Shown in pieces: positions 35,119 to 46,227 of a DNA stretch of 64,000 nucleotides. Source of the DNA: Cokeromyces recurvatus. Lineage: Eukaryota > Mucoromycota > Mucoromycetes > Mucorales > Mucoraceae. Made by a program: the position numbers and the translations under genes. Each line of letters begins with the position of its first letter. The stretch's first letter is position 1. The notes under the pieces were generated by a model that saw nothing but the letters and a program-made list of their open reading frames with translations, was not told the origin of the DNA and ran no database searches. The stretch is from the NCBI RefSeq assembly GCF_025118155.1, contig NW_026251416.1, positions 62,001 through 126,000 on the forward strand, given 5' to 3'.

Positions 35119-35939
35119 ATGGCTAGAAAAGGTGTTAATACTAAAGTTGAAGCTGCTAATAATCGTAAAGCACAAGCTAAGGCTGAAAAGGATAAGGCAA
35201 AGAGAGCTGAACTAGAAGCTTTAGAGGATGCTAAATGGTCTAAGGGTGCAAAGAAGAACGATAAGAAGGAAGCCGAAGCTGCAAAAAAGGCCGCTGCTTT
35301 ACAAAGAAAGTTAGAGGCCCAAAAGCAATTGGTAAATATCTATGCGCAAAAAAAAAGAGAGAGAGAGAAAAGCGAATAGTGTAAGTTATCTAACCTTATA
35401 TATTGTATTAGGCTGAAGAAGAGAAGGCTTTGAATAAGCCCAAGGCGCCTAAGCCAAACTACATGAAAAAGACATCTATCTATACTACGGAGAGAACGAC
35501 TGCCAAGAAATCCAATATTCCTACTAGCTTGACTAATGAAGAAGAGCAACAATCTCAGGCTACTAAGCCCATCCTTACTGAAAAGGATATTGAGAAGCAT
35601 CCTGAACGTCGTTTCAAGAATGCTTTAAAGGCATTTGAAGAAAGAGAACTCAAGAACTTTAGAGCCCAATATCCTGGTCTTCGTTTAAGTCAACTTAAAG
35701 AAATTATGTACAAGGAGTTCCAAAAGTCTCCTGAAAATCCTTTCAATCAATCTAATGTATATTCTTATAATACTTCTCTTGAGGAAATTAACCGTAAGCT
35801 TCGTGGTGAACCTGAACCTGCTGAGGAAGAGGAGGAAAATGATGAAGAAGAAAATGAAGAATCATCTGATAAGAAAACTGAGGAGGAAACCTCTGCTGCT
35901 CAAGTGACGGCCAATAAAAAGGCTGGCACTTCTTATTGA
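35119..35939 (+). CDS. CCDC124: CCDC124/Lso2-type ribosome-associated protein
   Basis: Two exons (35119-35331 and 35412-35939, 80-nt intron) give 246 aa. The N-terminal half is a Lys/Ala/Glu-rich long helix (KGVNTKVEAANNRKAQAKAE...). The C-terminal half has the family signature HPERRFKNALKAFEERELKNF...PGLRLSQLKEIMYKEF then SPENPFNQ. Family: Lso2 and human CCDC124 sit in the mRNA channel and tRNA sites of vacant 80S ribosomes during stationary phase or starvation and help restart translation. In yeast the LSO genes were also linked to iron homeostasis. Beyond the usual end there is an acidic Glu-rich tail of about 40 residues, then a basic end (ANKKAGTSY). It is flanked on both sides by ATCWGATAA sites. 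Confidence 0.93.
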
Positions 35940-36003
35940 AATCAAAATTCTTTATAATCAAAACACTCTCCTCTTCTTCTTCTTCTTTCCATATTTTTGG
36001 AGT

Positions 36004-36216
36004 GAAGAGGAAGGTAAGGCTGAGAAGACAAGCAATGCCTCTGGTGTCTCTTTCCAGTGCAACCTCGATGAAGCCCCTTTTCCAGTACATGGAATCGATC
36101 CTTTCCCCCTCGAGGGCAGTACTATACAAATGCATTTTATCAACAAGATTCATTTCGTACAAAGGAGATTCCTGCTTCTAGCCTCGGGGGGTACCATGTA
36201 TGGTTGGTTGATCTAG
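36004..36216 (+). other. GC-richer open segment of unknown origin in CCDC124 3' flank
   Basis: A 213-nt frame runs from 36004 to a TAG at 36214. It reads EEEGKAEKTSNASGVSFQCN, then LDEAPFPVHGIDPFPLEGST, then a more hydrophobic end (FVQRRFLLLASGGTMYGW). Base composition is clearly GC-richer than the surroundings and codon use is balanced. Frames in both strands are open here, so the coding strand is not certain. There is no start codon close upstream in this frame. It may be a fragment of a mobile element or transferred sequence. I do not recognise it. Confidence 0.35.
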
Positions 36217-36280
36217 TTATTAATGTATTAATTTATTATTTACCATATTTAAAATAAAGTTTGATCTTTTTTTTTTAATT

Positions 36281-36349
36281 ATTATCAAAAGATCTGATAA
36301 TTTTTTTTTTACTCTAAGTTACGGCTGAATTATTAAGTTCTTATCAGAT
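36281..36349. promoter_or_regulatory. Two further ATCWGATAA sites downstream of CCDC124
   Basis: ATCTGATAA is at 36292-36300. Its inverted core ATTATCA (36281-36287) makes a 7-bp palindrome with TGATAAT (36295-36301). TTATCAGAT at 36341-36349 is the same consensus on the minus strand. With the two sites at 35050-35093 there are four exact matches in 1.3 kb. Confidence 0.5.
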
Positions 36350-37150
36350 TATAAAAATTACCGAAGTAGCCCGAAATGAGACAAAAATTATAATAATCTT
36401 AATGGGAAAAATGAATATAGATGACATCTTTTGTTAATAAAACCCTATTAATCATACTCCTTATAATCAAACATTTATTAATAATCAAAGATTCTTGAAG
36501 ATTTCTATAAAAAAAAACACTATATATTTATCAAGTATAAATCTTAAGTATTAATTTGTTGAAATAGGTTGTAGTTGAGAAAGAGTTTGTATATGTGGTC
36601 ATGTATGTTGTCTTTGTCTAATTTTAATATTTTGAATGTGAGATAGTATATTGATATAATAATAAAGTAAATAACAAAAAATATCGCTATATAGTATTAT
36701 ATGTAATCCATTCTTTTACATAGATACATTATATTTTAGTATTACCATTTATAGACATTAATAATATAGAATCTGGGTGCTTCTGTACATAAAATGTATT
36801 TGTCAGCTCATACTGAAATAGTTGTCAGTTTAGGCCAACTTAGTTTCTCAAGAACTGTAAGCTTAATCGTCACTGCAGATTCCTGATGCAGTTGCTATTT
36901 TTATTACCTTCATGAGATATACGTTATGGATAAAGATACTTGAAACGAATCAAATTAAATTCTAGCTGTTCTATTGTGGTACATACGCAATAGGATAAAA
37001 GCAAGGTTAAAATATGACCTTTGGCTTCTCATGTTATTACAACCTCTTTTAAAATTTATGATAATTGACCCGTTGAGAAGCCTTTTTACTACAAGGAACA
37101 ATCTTTTAAAGGTTACTTGTATTTATAATATATGAGAGGAGAGAAGGATC
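36350..37150. other. Gene-poor region
   Basis: No gene or structured element seen. Probably the decayed 5' portion of the Tc1-like element that follows. Confidence 0.45.
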
Positions 37151-37370
37151 ATGATCATAAGGTATTCTTATGAAATGCATCTTTCAATGTTAAGGGAGAC
37201 TTGTAGCGTTCGAACAAATTTTGACTTCTACCTTCTTTGTAACACTCATCCCATGAAAAATTCCCTGGTTCTTCAGACTTGTCTTTTCTATTTTCTCTTT
37301 CTTTATCATTTTGCACTTAAAACAAGCCTGAATTCTTTTTTTTTTCTTTTTACTGCCTCACTCGCTTTTT

Positions 37371-37560
37371 TTTTTTTTTTGAATCCAACAGAAGGATACT
37401 GGTCAAAAATTAAAGACGAGGTACGTAATATACCTTTTGGGAAGAACGAAATGATTGCTGACAGAATTGAAGAGGCAGTCAAGAAAGTGACACCTAAAGA
37501 CTGTCAAGATTAGATCCGTCACTCACGAGAATTGTATAAATATGGAAAGAATATAAGTTT
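37371..37560 (+). pseudogene. Tc1-like transposase relic, C-terminal end
   Basis: From about 37381 the plus strand reads LNPTEGYWSKIKDEVRNIPF, then GKNEMIADRIEEAVKKVTPK, then DCQD, a stop at 37511, and IRHSRELYKYGKNISL. This is the end of a Mucorales Tc1-like DDE transposase (LNPIExxWSKIK...DCQGWIRHS...), with Trp of the GWIRHS block replaced by a stop. The catalytic Glu after NP is present (TEGYW). The preceding sequence is degenerate and ends in a T run. It differs in type from the 13.5-kb relic, so at least two Tc1-like families have inserted. Confidence 0.8.
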
Positions 37561-37967
37561 ATAGCTAATAAATTTAGTTTTGTTAGAACTACTATAAGTT
37601 CCTTTTTCTTCTTCTTCTATTAGTTTTGTGATGTGTCTATTGATGGTCAAACATTTCTACTGACGATCAAGAGTTCCTACTGTTTGCTAAACAAAAAAAA
37701 AATCCATTTTCAAACGCAAAATACTGTATTGGATAGACAGCTAAAACATTTAAGAAAGGAAGACATAAGTTTAATACTTAACCGAATGATTTTGATGTAA
37801 CAGTCATACTTGTGTTAGTTTCTATTTTCATAAACTTTGTTATAAAAGCAACTTGTACTTAAATATAAAGTCTATAAATATACTAAAGAGAACATAAAAA
37901 AAGAAAAAAAAAGGGAATATATTTTATATGAAAACATGACTATTGCAAAAAAAAAAAAGATGTTATT

Positions 37968-39377
37968 CTATAATTCATTATGTTCTGCAGCAACCTTTCC
38001 AATAACGTCATTGAAGCCACGAATTCTACCACACTCCTTTTTGAGATTAGTAGCTTTAGAAGTATTCCATTCATTTGCGGCAATCATCGTACGTGCATAA
38101 CGAAGACATATTTCTTCTCTGTAGTAATCATACAATTTTTTATTGTACGTACGCTAAATAAAAAAAAAATGAATATCAATGGAGTTAATTATTTAAAATA
38201 TTAGAAATATACAATACCTCTTTTGCTCTTGTATCTTCCGGATAATGATGAGTTTGATGAATCAAGAAATCATTTGGCAAAACCCAATAATCAATGCCAG
38301 CCAAATAAATTTCAAATAAACAAGCGGCCTTATTAGCACCATAACCTACAAATCGTTCATCACACCAAGGTGTTCCTTCCTTCTTGAAAATAACATAAGG
38401 CTCATAAGAGTAATTATAATCTGTCACTTTGTAAGGCCTTGTTTGTTTATACCATTTTTCATAATTGGTTGAGCCATGACCACGCTTCCATCCTCTGTGG
38501 AACATGTCAAGTTTATTTGTATTTACATCTACCAATAAATCCTGTTTGGTCTTTGGGAAATCGTTCCAGTCTTCGCCATCATTCTCATCCACATACTCAA
38601 ATGCTGGTACCACAATGGCTGCCTTTCCAGCTTTTAACAATTCCATCAATTCAGGTTCCTTTTTAAGAGATTTCCTAAAATCAGTGCAAAGATAAAAATC
38701 GACATCGAGCATCATAATATAATCAGTACGTGCAAAGAATTTAGCAACATTACGCCACATGTTGAATTGACGATCAAACTTGTCGATAACTAAATGCAGG
38801 TCTACATAACGTCTCATGTTTTCGTTTTCATCATAGAGTTTATGTAAATCATTTATTATGTTTTCTTTAGAGCCATCATCATTGATGTGAATAGCGACAG
38901 ATATAGGTCCTTTGTAATGGGAAGCAAGTCGACTAAGTACCTTAAATCGGTTATAGGTGACCAGGGTAGCCATCGTAATCTCTTCTTTATCAAAATTTTC
39001 TGTTGCTTTGAAATAATATGGAATGACTTTAGAGGGGCCCATTGCTTCAGAAAAGACCTTGTTTAATACAAGATCTTCTGAAGTTAATTCTACAACCTTG
39101 CCTAAAATAACAAATATTGTTAGATGAGAAGTTTTTTTTTGTTTTTGTTGTTGTTTTTCCTTCTTTTGGTTTATTTTGTCACTTTACCATCTGAATTAGT
39201 CCACTCGACCATCTGTTTACTAAGATAATTTTGTTGTAAGCTAGCAACAGTTGAGCCATATGATAATTCTTTATGCGACACATCTTTTCGAAAGCCTAAT
39301 AAATATAAGGAAGTATACAAAATAGAGCAAACAAGATAAATGGCAATAACATAATGTACTGCCTTTGGTAATGCCAT
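37968..39377 (-). CDS. GT49 (LARGE/B4GAT1-like) glycosyltransferase, type II membrane protein
   Basis: Three exons (39188-39377, 38218-39101 and 37968-38153) give 419 aa. One transmembrane anchor near the N-terminus (about residues 7-27, HYVIAIYLVCSILYTSLYLL) predicts a Golgi lumenal enzyme. The catalytic domain starts EEITMATLVTYNRFKVLSRLA. The metal-binding DxD is DVD at residues 196-198 inside TDYIMMLDVDF. Later blocks are GYGANKAACLFE and DYWVLPNDFLIHQTHHYPED then KERTYNKKLYDYYREE, typical of Glycosyltransf_49. Animal relatives add glucuronic acid to O-mannose glycans. In Mucorales, whose walls are rich in glucuronic acid and fucose polymers, a wall or secreted-glycan role is plausible but inferred. 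Confidence 0.93.
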
Positions 39378-40245
39378 CTGAAGTAAATATATACGTATAA
39401 ATATATAAATATGTATCTATATAATGTATCTATATAAAGTAGTTAAAAATAAAGAAAAAGAAAAAAAAAAGAAAAGAAAAAGGTGTCGATCTATAAATTG
39501 GGTAACCGATATTAATATATGAAATACTGTTGAACTGTCAGCGGTAATTTAAAGCAATGCAGCATGTACTTGCTTCATGGATAAAAGATAAACTATTTCT
39601 GTCAAGGATGATTAGCTTCCTTAGCTTAAAATTAAAAGAAAGCTATAATAGAAAGCTTTTATTTAAGCCATATCCACTTTAATTTTTCTATGAGGAGAGA
39701 CAAATTTGATCTCATGTGCTAAGTTTAACAGTTTCATCTTCTGTTAACTTGTATAACTTTTAATATAAGACTAAAGCTAGACTTTACTAACTAACAAACA
39801 AACTAATTAACTAACTAACTAGGAGGATAAAAGGCTTTGTGTTATAAAATACCTAGAATAGGAAAATGAATCTATCGCATAGTAACACTTATTTAACTAA
39901 CATAAGCGAAAACCTGCCTTTCATTTTAAATATACACACTATTTGTCAAAACGATATTACATGAAAATACATGCAATTCCCTTCCTCAAAAGGTTAAATT
40001 TTCGCTGACTTGTAAATAAAAGAAGGTTAAGCAATCAAATATCGCTATTATGAGGAACAGTGAAGACGTGGATGACTTTGAGTGATAATATTGCAGTCGC
40101 TATTAAACCAAAAGAAATGATAATCGCCACTTCCTGTCTTCTTTGTCTTTTCTTTTAGAATAACAAAAACTCCGCGTATTATTATTTGTACTTGGAAAAA
40201 AAAAATATATATTATTCTCTTTTATCAGTCTACAAATATTTTAAA
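39378..40245. other. Divergent intergenic region (GT49 / TTC1)
   Basis: 870 bp between divergent starts. Contains an (AACT)n-like run near 39790-39820 and AT-rich sequence. No gene seen. Confidence 0.5.
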
Positions 40246-41124
40246 ATGGCTATTATTGAGGAAATTCCCGAAGAGATCCAATCATCAAAAGGTATAATTA
40301 TATATACATATAAAGTTTGGGTATGTTTAACCTCTTTTTTCTCTTTTATAGACATTCCAAAAGAAGAGAAACAGATTGAACCCGATCAAGATGGTGACAT
40401 TTTTTATGATAGTGTAGATTACCAACCTGAAGAACTTCAAGTAAAATATACTCAAAAAGCCAATATTGTAGCCAAATAACTAATTTTCATGTTTAGAGAT
40501 TAATTAAAGAGGCAACAGAATATAAAACTAGAGGAAATACGTATTTCGGTCAAGAAGAATATAAAAAGGCTATTGAAGAATACGAAAATGCTTTGTTTGT
40601 ATGTCCTGAATCTTTACAAAAAGATCGAGCCATCTATTTTGCAAATATAGCTGCATGTCATTTAAAACAGGCAAGTTTATAGTCAAACATAGTACACCAT
40701 CATTCAACTAACGTGTTTTATTTCATTTTAGAACGAATATAAAGAGGCTCGAGATATGTGTGTGCAAGCATTGAAACTTGATCCAACCTATCAAAAAGCA
40801 TTATTGAGAAAAGCCCAATCCAATGAAAAAATAGATACGTATACTTCACTTAATGAAGCATTAGAAGATTATAAAAAATTACACAAGATTACAAAGGATC
40901 CTTATAGTTTGCGTCAATGTCAACGTGCTGAAAAAGAATTGCCGATAAAAGCGAAAATAAAAATGGAAAAAGAGAAAGAAGAAATGTTAGGTAAATTAAA
41001 AGATTTAGGTAACACTCTATTGGGTAAATTTGGTCTTTCCACAGACAACTTTCAATTACAACAAGATCCTAATGGTAGTGGCGGCTACTCTGTAAACTTT
41101 GTAAATAATAATAATAAACAATAA
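40246..41124 (+). CDS. TTC1: TPR protein TTC1
   Basis: Four exons (40246-40291, 40352-40440, 40497-40670 and 40732-41124) give 233 aa. Three TPR units: ATEYKTRGNTYFGQEEYKKA, DRAIYFANIAACHLKQNEYK then EARDMCVQALKLDPTYQKALL. The conserved TTC1 C-terminus has ELPIKAKIKMEKEKEEMLGK, LKDLGNTLLGKFGLSTDNF and QLQQDPNGSGGYSVNF. Human TTC1 binds Hsp90/Hsc70 and other partners as an adaptor. The same is likely here. Intron 3 starts with GC (CAG|GCAAGT, 40671) and ends ATTTTAG, a GC-AG intron. No GT donor nearby keeps the frame. Confidence 0.93.
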
Positions 41125-41232
41125 TGTATTTTATGTATTTTTATTTATTTATTTATATATGTGTTTTTTTTTAAAAAAAAAAAGGAAAAGCGAATTTTAT
41201 GACAATTAAAAAAAAATAGCAAAACAGTTAAA

Positions 41233-44200
41233 TTACTGACGACTTTCTTCATTAATAGGAGAGAACATGCTAGGTGGCCCATTAAATCTCATGTCATTAA
41301 GAGGTGGCATATGTGGTGGACCCATCATACCAGGAGGTGGAGGTGGCATACGATTCATCATCTGTGGTTCTCTAAACCCAGGTGGCATAAACGAAGGAGG
41401 AAGGGGATTTTGTTGTTGGAAATTAGGTGGAGGAGGTCTCATGAACATATTATTAAAAGGCTCGTTATTTAAATTTCTTTCATGAGTCATCATTCTTTCT
41501 TGTTGAAATTCCATCATAAATCTAGGATCCATTGGTCTTTGCATTTGTTGCATCTGCTGTTGATTCATTTGATGTTGCTGCATTTGTTGTTGCATTTGCA
41601 TTTGCTGCATTTGTTGTTGTTGCATTGGATGCATCTGTTGATTCATTGGATGCATTTGTTGATTCATATGCTGTTGTTGCATTTGCTGTTGTTGTTGCTG
41701 CTGCATTTGTTGTTGTTGTTGCTGCATTTGTTGCTGCTGCTGCATTTGTTGCTGCTGTTGCATTTGTTGTTGTTGTTGCATTTGTTGTTGTTGTTGCTGC
41801 ATTTGCTGTTGGTGTTGTTGCATTTGCTGATCAATTGACATCATGGATGAAGACTGAGATGGATGTCCACCTAGGATTTGAAGTATAGTATTTTGGGAAG
41901 AGTTAGAAATATGAGGTGTTTCATTATCAGCGATACGAACAGACATAATGGCTGGATCTTGGAAAGGTAATGAATTAACTATATAAAATAATTAGCAAAT
42001 TATGTATATGGTTATAAAATAATAACATACCAGCTTGTGGAGATTGATTCTTTGGAGATACTTCTTGTTGATTTGCTGCTTTACGTAGGAACTCACCAAA
42101 AAAGTTCTGTGCCTCAACACGAACGTCCGAATGATTGCTTTGATCTACAATGGGAGATTTTAATAGAACTTTTTCTTGCTGAGACGCTTCTGTATAAGCT
42201 GGATATTGTTGCTTTAAAGGATGATTATCCATACGAACGGGTATATCTTTCTGTTGTATTTGATGCTGTTGTTGCTGACGTCGCATCATAAGTTGCTGCT
42301 GATACATTTCCTCCGCTCTTCTCTTTTCTAGATTATTAAAACTAACATTCATATTAGGTAAAAGGGTTCTAAAATCTTCACGTGCTTGATTGTTAATCAT
42401 CATAGCATCAAATTCATTTCTCAGATTATCTATTTGCATTGCTGGAGGTGGACCAAAGTGAGATTGCATATTCATCAATTCAGGAGGTGGAGGAGGTGGT
42501 GGTGGTCTCATCATGGGTGGTGGGAACATACCCATAGGAGGCTGTTGACGAGGAAGGAAACCATTAGCAGAGAAGCCAAAACGAGGAATTGGTTGTGCAA
42601 ACCCTAGACTAGCCATTAATCCACTCGCCTCTAACATACGTTGTGAGTGCTGTAAGCGACGAGCTGCAATAACTGAGGGATCCTGTCCATTAAATGGATC
42701 AAATCCACGGTTTATCCATTCTGGTCGTGGTGGACCACTAAGTCCTGGTGGAGGTATAGGATGATGGTTTTCAAACTGTTGTGCTTCAGATGGAGGAGGA
42801 AGTTGGCTAAGTTCTTCAGAGAGCTGTTCAGGTAATTCAGTCATAATTTCCTGCTGAACGAGAGCGGATAATCGATCCATAGCGGCTAAAGGAGATGAAA
42901 TAGTTTGAGCCTCTTGAATAGCTTGTTCCTCATTATCATTGTCATTGTCATTGTCTAATACAGGTTCAGGTTCTTCTTGAGTCTCTTCATCTTGTACTTT
43001 TTCATGTGTTTTCTTTACAGCAGCTTCATCAAACGCTCTAATTATATTATTATTTAACGAATCTAATTCACCGAGCTTTGTCCCAGTATCTTCTGTAATC
43101 TGTTGTTGTTCATTACTGGAATCGACTTCCTCTTCTACCATGTTGTTTTCAGATTCTAATTCTTTAGAAGGAATTGTTTCAACTTCTATAACTTCATTTT
43201 TATTATCTTGAACCTTTTCAATAGGTTGAATCTTTTCTTGTTCTTTAGAATCCTCAGCCATTTTGACTTCAACCATTTCTTGTTTTGGTGTTTCTTTCTG
43301 TATAGATTCAGTTTTCCCATCTTGAGCTTCTTGTTCTTTAAATTGATTATCCTCTTCCATCATAACCTCTTCCTCCTTATTTTCTTGTTCTTCTTTGATA
43401 GATGATTCATCACTTACAGTAGACTGTTCAAGTTCCTTAGCAATATGCTCTTTAGTAACATCATCTTGAGAAACGATATTAGATTCTTCAACTGTATTTT
43501 CAGAAACTTTAGTCTCCTCCTCTTTCACAAGTTGTGGAGCTGATTCCTCAGGATGTGTATCGTCAAGTGTTTTTTCTATAGGCTGTACCCATGGTTTTTC
43601 TTCAACAGTTAATATGGATTTAACAGAGCTATTAGAAACAGATACAGAAGAGGCATCAATTTTATTATTCACCGCTCTTGCCTTAGCTCTTTCAGCTTCC
43701 TCAAACTCTTCCAAACGAATCATTTTTGCCTTACTCTTCTTTTCCTTCTTCACTTTAAGAGAAGGCGAATGTTTAGGCTTTTGAGGGGCATTTAAGGCAT
43801 CTGTTAAAGAAGGCCCAAAGTTAGCAGGTGTAATGACGCTGTCATGATTAATGATAGGTTGAGAAGTTGCCCATGATGCAGATGCAGGTAATGCAGGTTT
43901 TTCGTCTTCTTCAGGCACAATTTTTTTAGTAGATTGTAGTTTTTCTGCACCTGAAGGCTTCTTAACAAGCTTAGGAGCCTTAGAACTAGGTTTTGGAGTT
44001 TTAATAGGTGACTGTTTGCTAGTGACCTCCTTGAAAACAGGAGAAGGTGGTGAAGCAGTAGAAGGTTCTTCAACTACAACAGGTGGAACAGGAACAACCT
44101 TAGGTATAGGCGCCCAAGTGCGTGGCGTAGTAGTTGGTTTAGGGGGTTCTGAAGAAACTACAGGTGCTGGTTTAACGGTAGTTGCAGGACGCTTGTTGGG

Positions 44201-45167
44201 ATATGTTGATGTAGTTGTAGAAGTTGACGTGGCATGTTTGCTTATGAAAAAGAAAAAAAAAAGAATAAATAAATCACTTTTCTAATTTAATATCAAAACA
44301 TGTATACTTACCCAATAGTCATGTTGTCCTTATTATAACTATCAACATCATCTCCCGGTTCATGCAAGTACATGCAATTAGGGTTTGGACATGACATGTG
44401 CCTCAAATAATAGGTACAGTATTTTGTTGTACCATATGAAGCTCTATATGATAAGTTTGTTAGTTATTTATATAACACACTAGTATTTTTCTTTACCTTA
44501 TAGTTCTACCATCTATTTCCATTCCATTAATTTCTTCAATGGCTCGACTAGCATCTTCCTTTCGGGCGTATGTAACATAAATTCCTACAGACAAATTAGA
44601 ACTGGATGAAGGATTAGACCTCTTACTGACGACAACTTTGTCAATACGACCAAATTTCCTAAACAATTCATTCTATAAAACAAAACAAAACAAAAAAAAA
44701 ACAAAAAAAAAGTTAAAAACTTTAATCTTTTTAAATTATTAAATTATATCTTACGTCTACACTTGCGTATTTTGAGCTTAAACCAAGAATATAGACAAGA
44801 TTCTTTTGAACAACTCTGACATTTGACAGCTGTCTTCGACTAGGGTCTCGCATTTCTCGTGTTTGACGATCCTTTTCCTTCTTTTCTTTTTTAAGACGCA
44901 TGATTTCTTCTGCGCTTACAGGAATAAACTCGACAATTTGCTCGCTATATAATCTTCGACAAGCTGGACAACGACCATTTAGATTAGTTTTAATATGATG
45001 CCAGCAAAAACGACAGATCTATAGATAAAATGTCAGTAGCAGAATCTAAATCAAACGTACTTTTTGCTAACCTGGTAACCGCAAGGACAAGGTCTGAAAT
45101 TACGATCAGCAATATCCAATTCCTCCATGCACAAAGGGCAGTCGGAATCCTCTTCATCTGAAGACAT
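41233..45167 (-). CDS. NOT4: CCR4-NOT complex E3 ubiquitin ligase Not4
   Basis: Six exons inferred: 45072-45167, 44755-45018, 44497-44672, 44312-44443, 42031-44240 and 41233-41978. They give about 1207 aa. The N-terminal C4C4 RING is at residues 10-53 (CPLCMEELDIADRNFRPCPC...CRFCWHHIKTNLNGRCPACR). An RRM spans about 90-165 (NLVYILGLSSKYA...KFGRIDKVVV), and a CCCH finger follows (CTYYLRHMSCPNPNCMYLH). The rest is low complexity: Ser/Pro/Thr, a long Glu-rich middle, poly-Pro, then a Gln/Met-rich tail (41536-41840). Role: senses empty or slow ribosomes, ubiquitinates ribosomal proteins and links them to deadenylation. It is longer than yeast Not4 (587 aa) because of the tail. The exon-4 to exon-5 junction uses an AAG acceptor. 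Confidence 0.95.
41536..41840 (-). repeat. Gln/Met-coding trinucleotide repeat in NOT4
   Basis: CAA/CAG runs interrupted every 3-7 codons by ATG encode a QQQQM-type prion-like stretch of about 100 residues. The regular Met spacing suggests expansion by slippage of an 18-24-nt unit. Confidence 0.85.
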
Positions 45168-45338
45168 TTTATATTTTGAATATAGCTAAGTATTTATAAT
45201 TTTACACACTCTCTCTGTTTATAAAAAAAATGATAATAGGCTAACAAATTAATAAATATAAATATAGCCTCTTTTTTTAAACAATATTTTTATAAAAAAA
45301 AAGAAAGTGCTTTCACCGAGAAAAATTAGCAGCAATTT

Positions 45339-45395
<57 letters not shown>

Positions 45396-46227
45396 GAAGG
45401 AAAAAACACGTGACCGCAAACGCTTAACGATTATGGTTGGTGGCATTATAGCTGCCTAAGCCAATAGCAGTAATAGATTTTATGATATTTTATACACATA
45501 ATAAATTGACATCTATTTTGATCTCTTTTAATGTACATATCTGTATAGAATATTATATTGACCTAAAGTTAAAAGCACTATTATAGCATAATTAAGTCTT
45601 TAAAAGCATAAGCATTGATTCTTATAGCTAAAAAAAAAAAAAAAAAAAAAAAAAAATCAAGACTTTTATCAAGTTTCATTAAACATGATATTCTGAATTT
45701 GATTAATGCTTAAATCTAATAAAAAGTATAGTTTTGCTTCTTTAAGGTTAGGTTAATAATAGGTGTCTGATTTGGTTCTTTATGCATAATGTGTAAGTGA
45801 TTATATTTCATCTAAATGATATTAACTAATGATAGAATGTTGCTGGGTATTGTATTTTTGGTGTATCTATACATATTTCTATGTGTTTATATTTACGCGT
45901 TTTTTTTTTCTTCTTCTTCTTCTCTCTTGGGTTGCAGAAGACTTATGAATGAATTATTCTATATAAAGTCGCCATTTTCTCTTCAATTCACTATACGATG
46001 AAGAGAAAAATTCTTTAAGCCAACACTGTATGTGCTTACGAAAAAAAAAAAAAAAAAAAAAAGTTCGCTATTCTGTTCTAGTAAATAAATAAATTTATTT
46101 CCTTTGTAATTAACTACAGTCTAAAGATTGATTCATTAAGCAGGAGTATAATATTATTTATTAATCAACTTGCAACAATGAATATATATATTTTTTAAAT
46201 AAAAAGGGGGTATATTTATTTTATTAT
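45168..46227. other. Intergenic region NOT4 / RIC1
   Basis: Upstream of NOT4 and downstream of RIC1 (both minus strand). Holds a T10A47 block (45336-45392), an A27 run (45630-45656), an A22 run near 46040 and a (CTT)n run near 45911. No gene seen. Confidence 0.5.
45346..45392. repeat. A47 homopolymer preceded by T10
   Basis: About 47 A after ten T, roughly 180 bp upstream of the NOT4 start. Second-longest homopolymer in the window. Confidence 0.9.
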
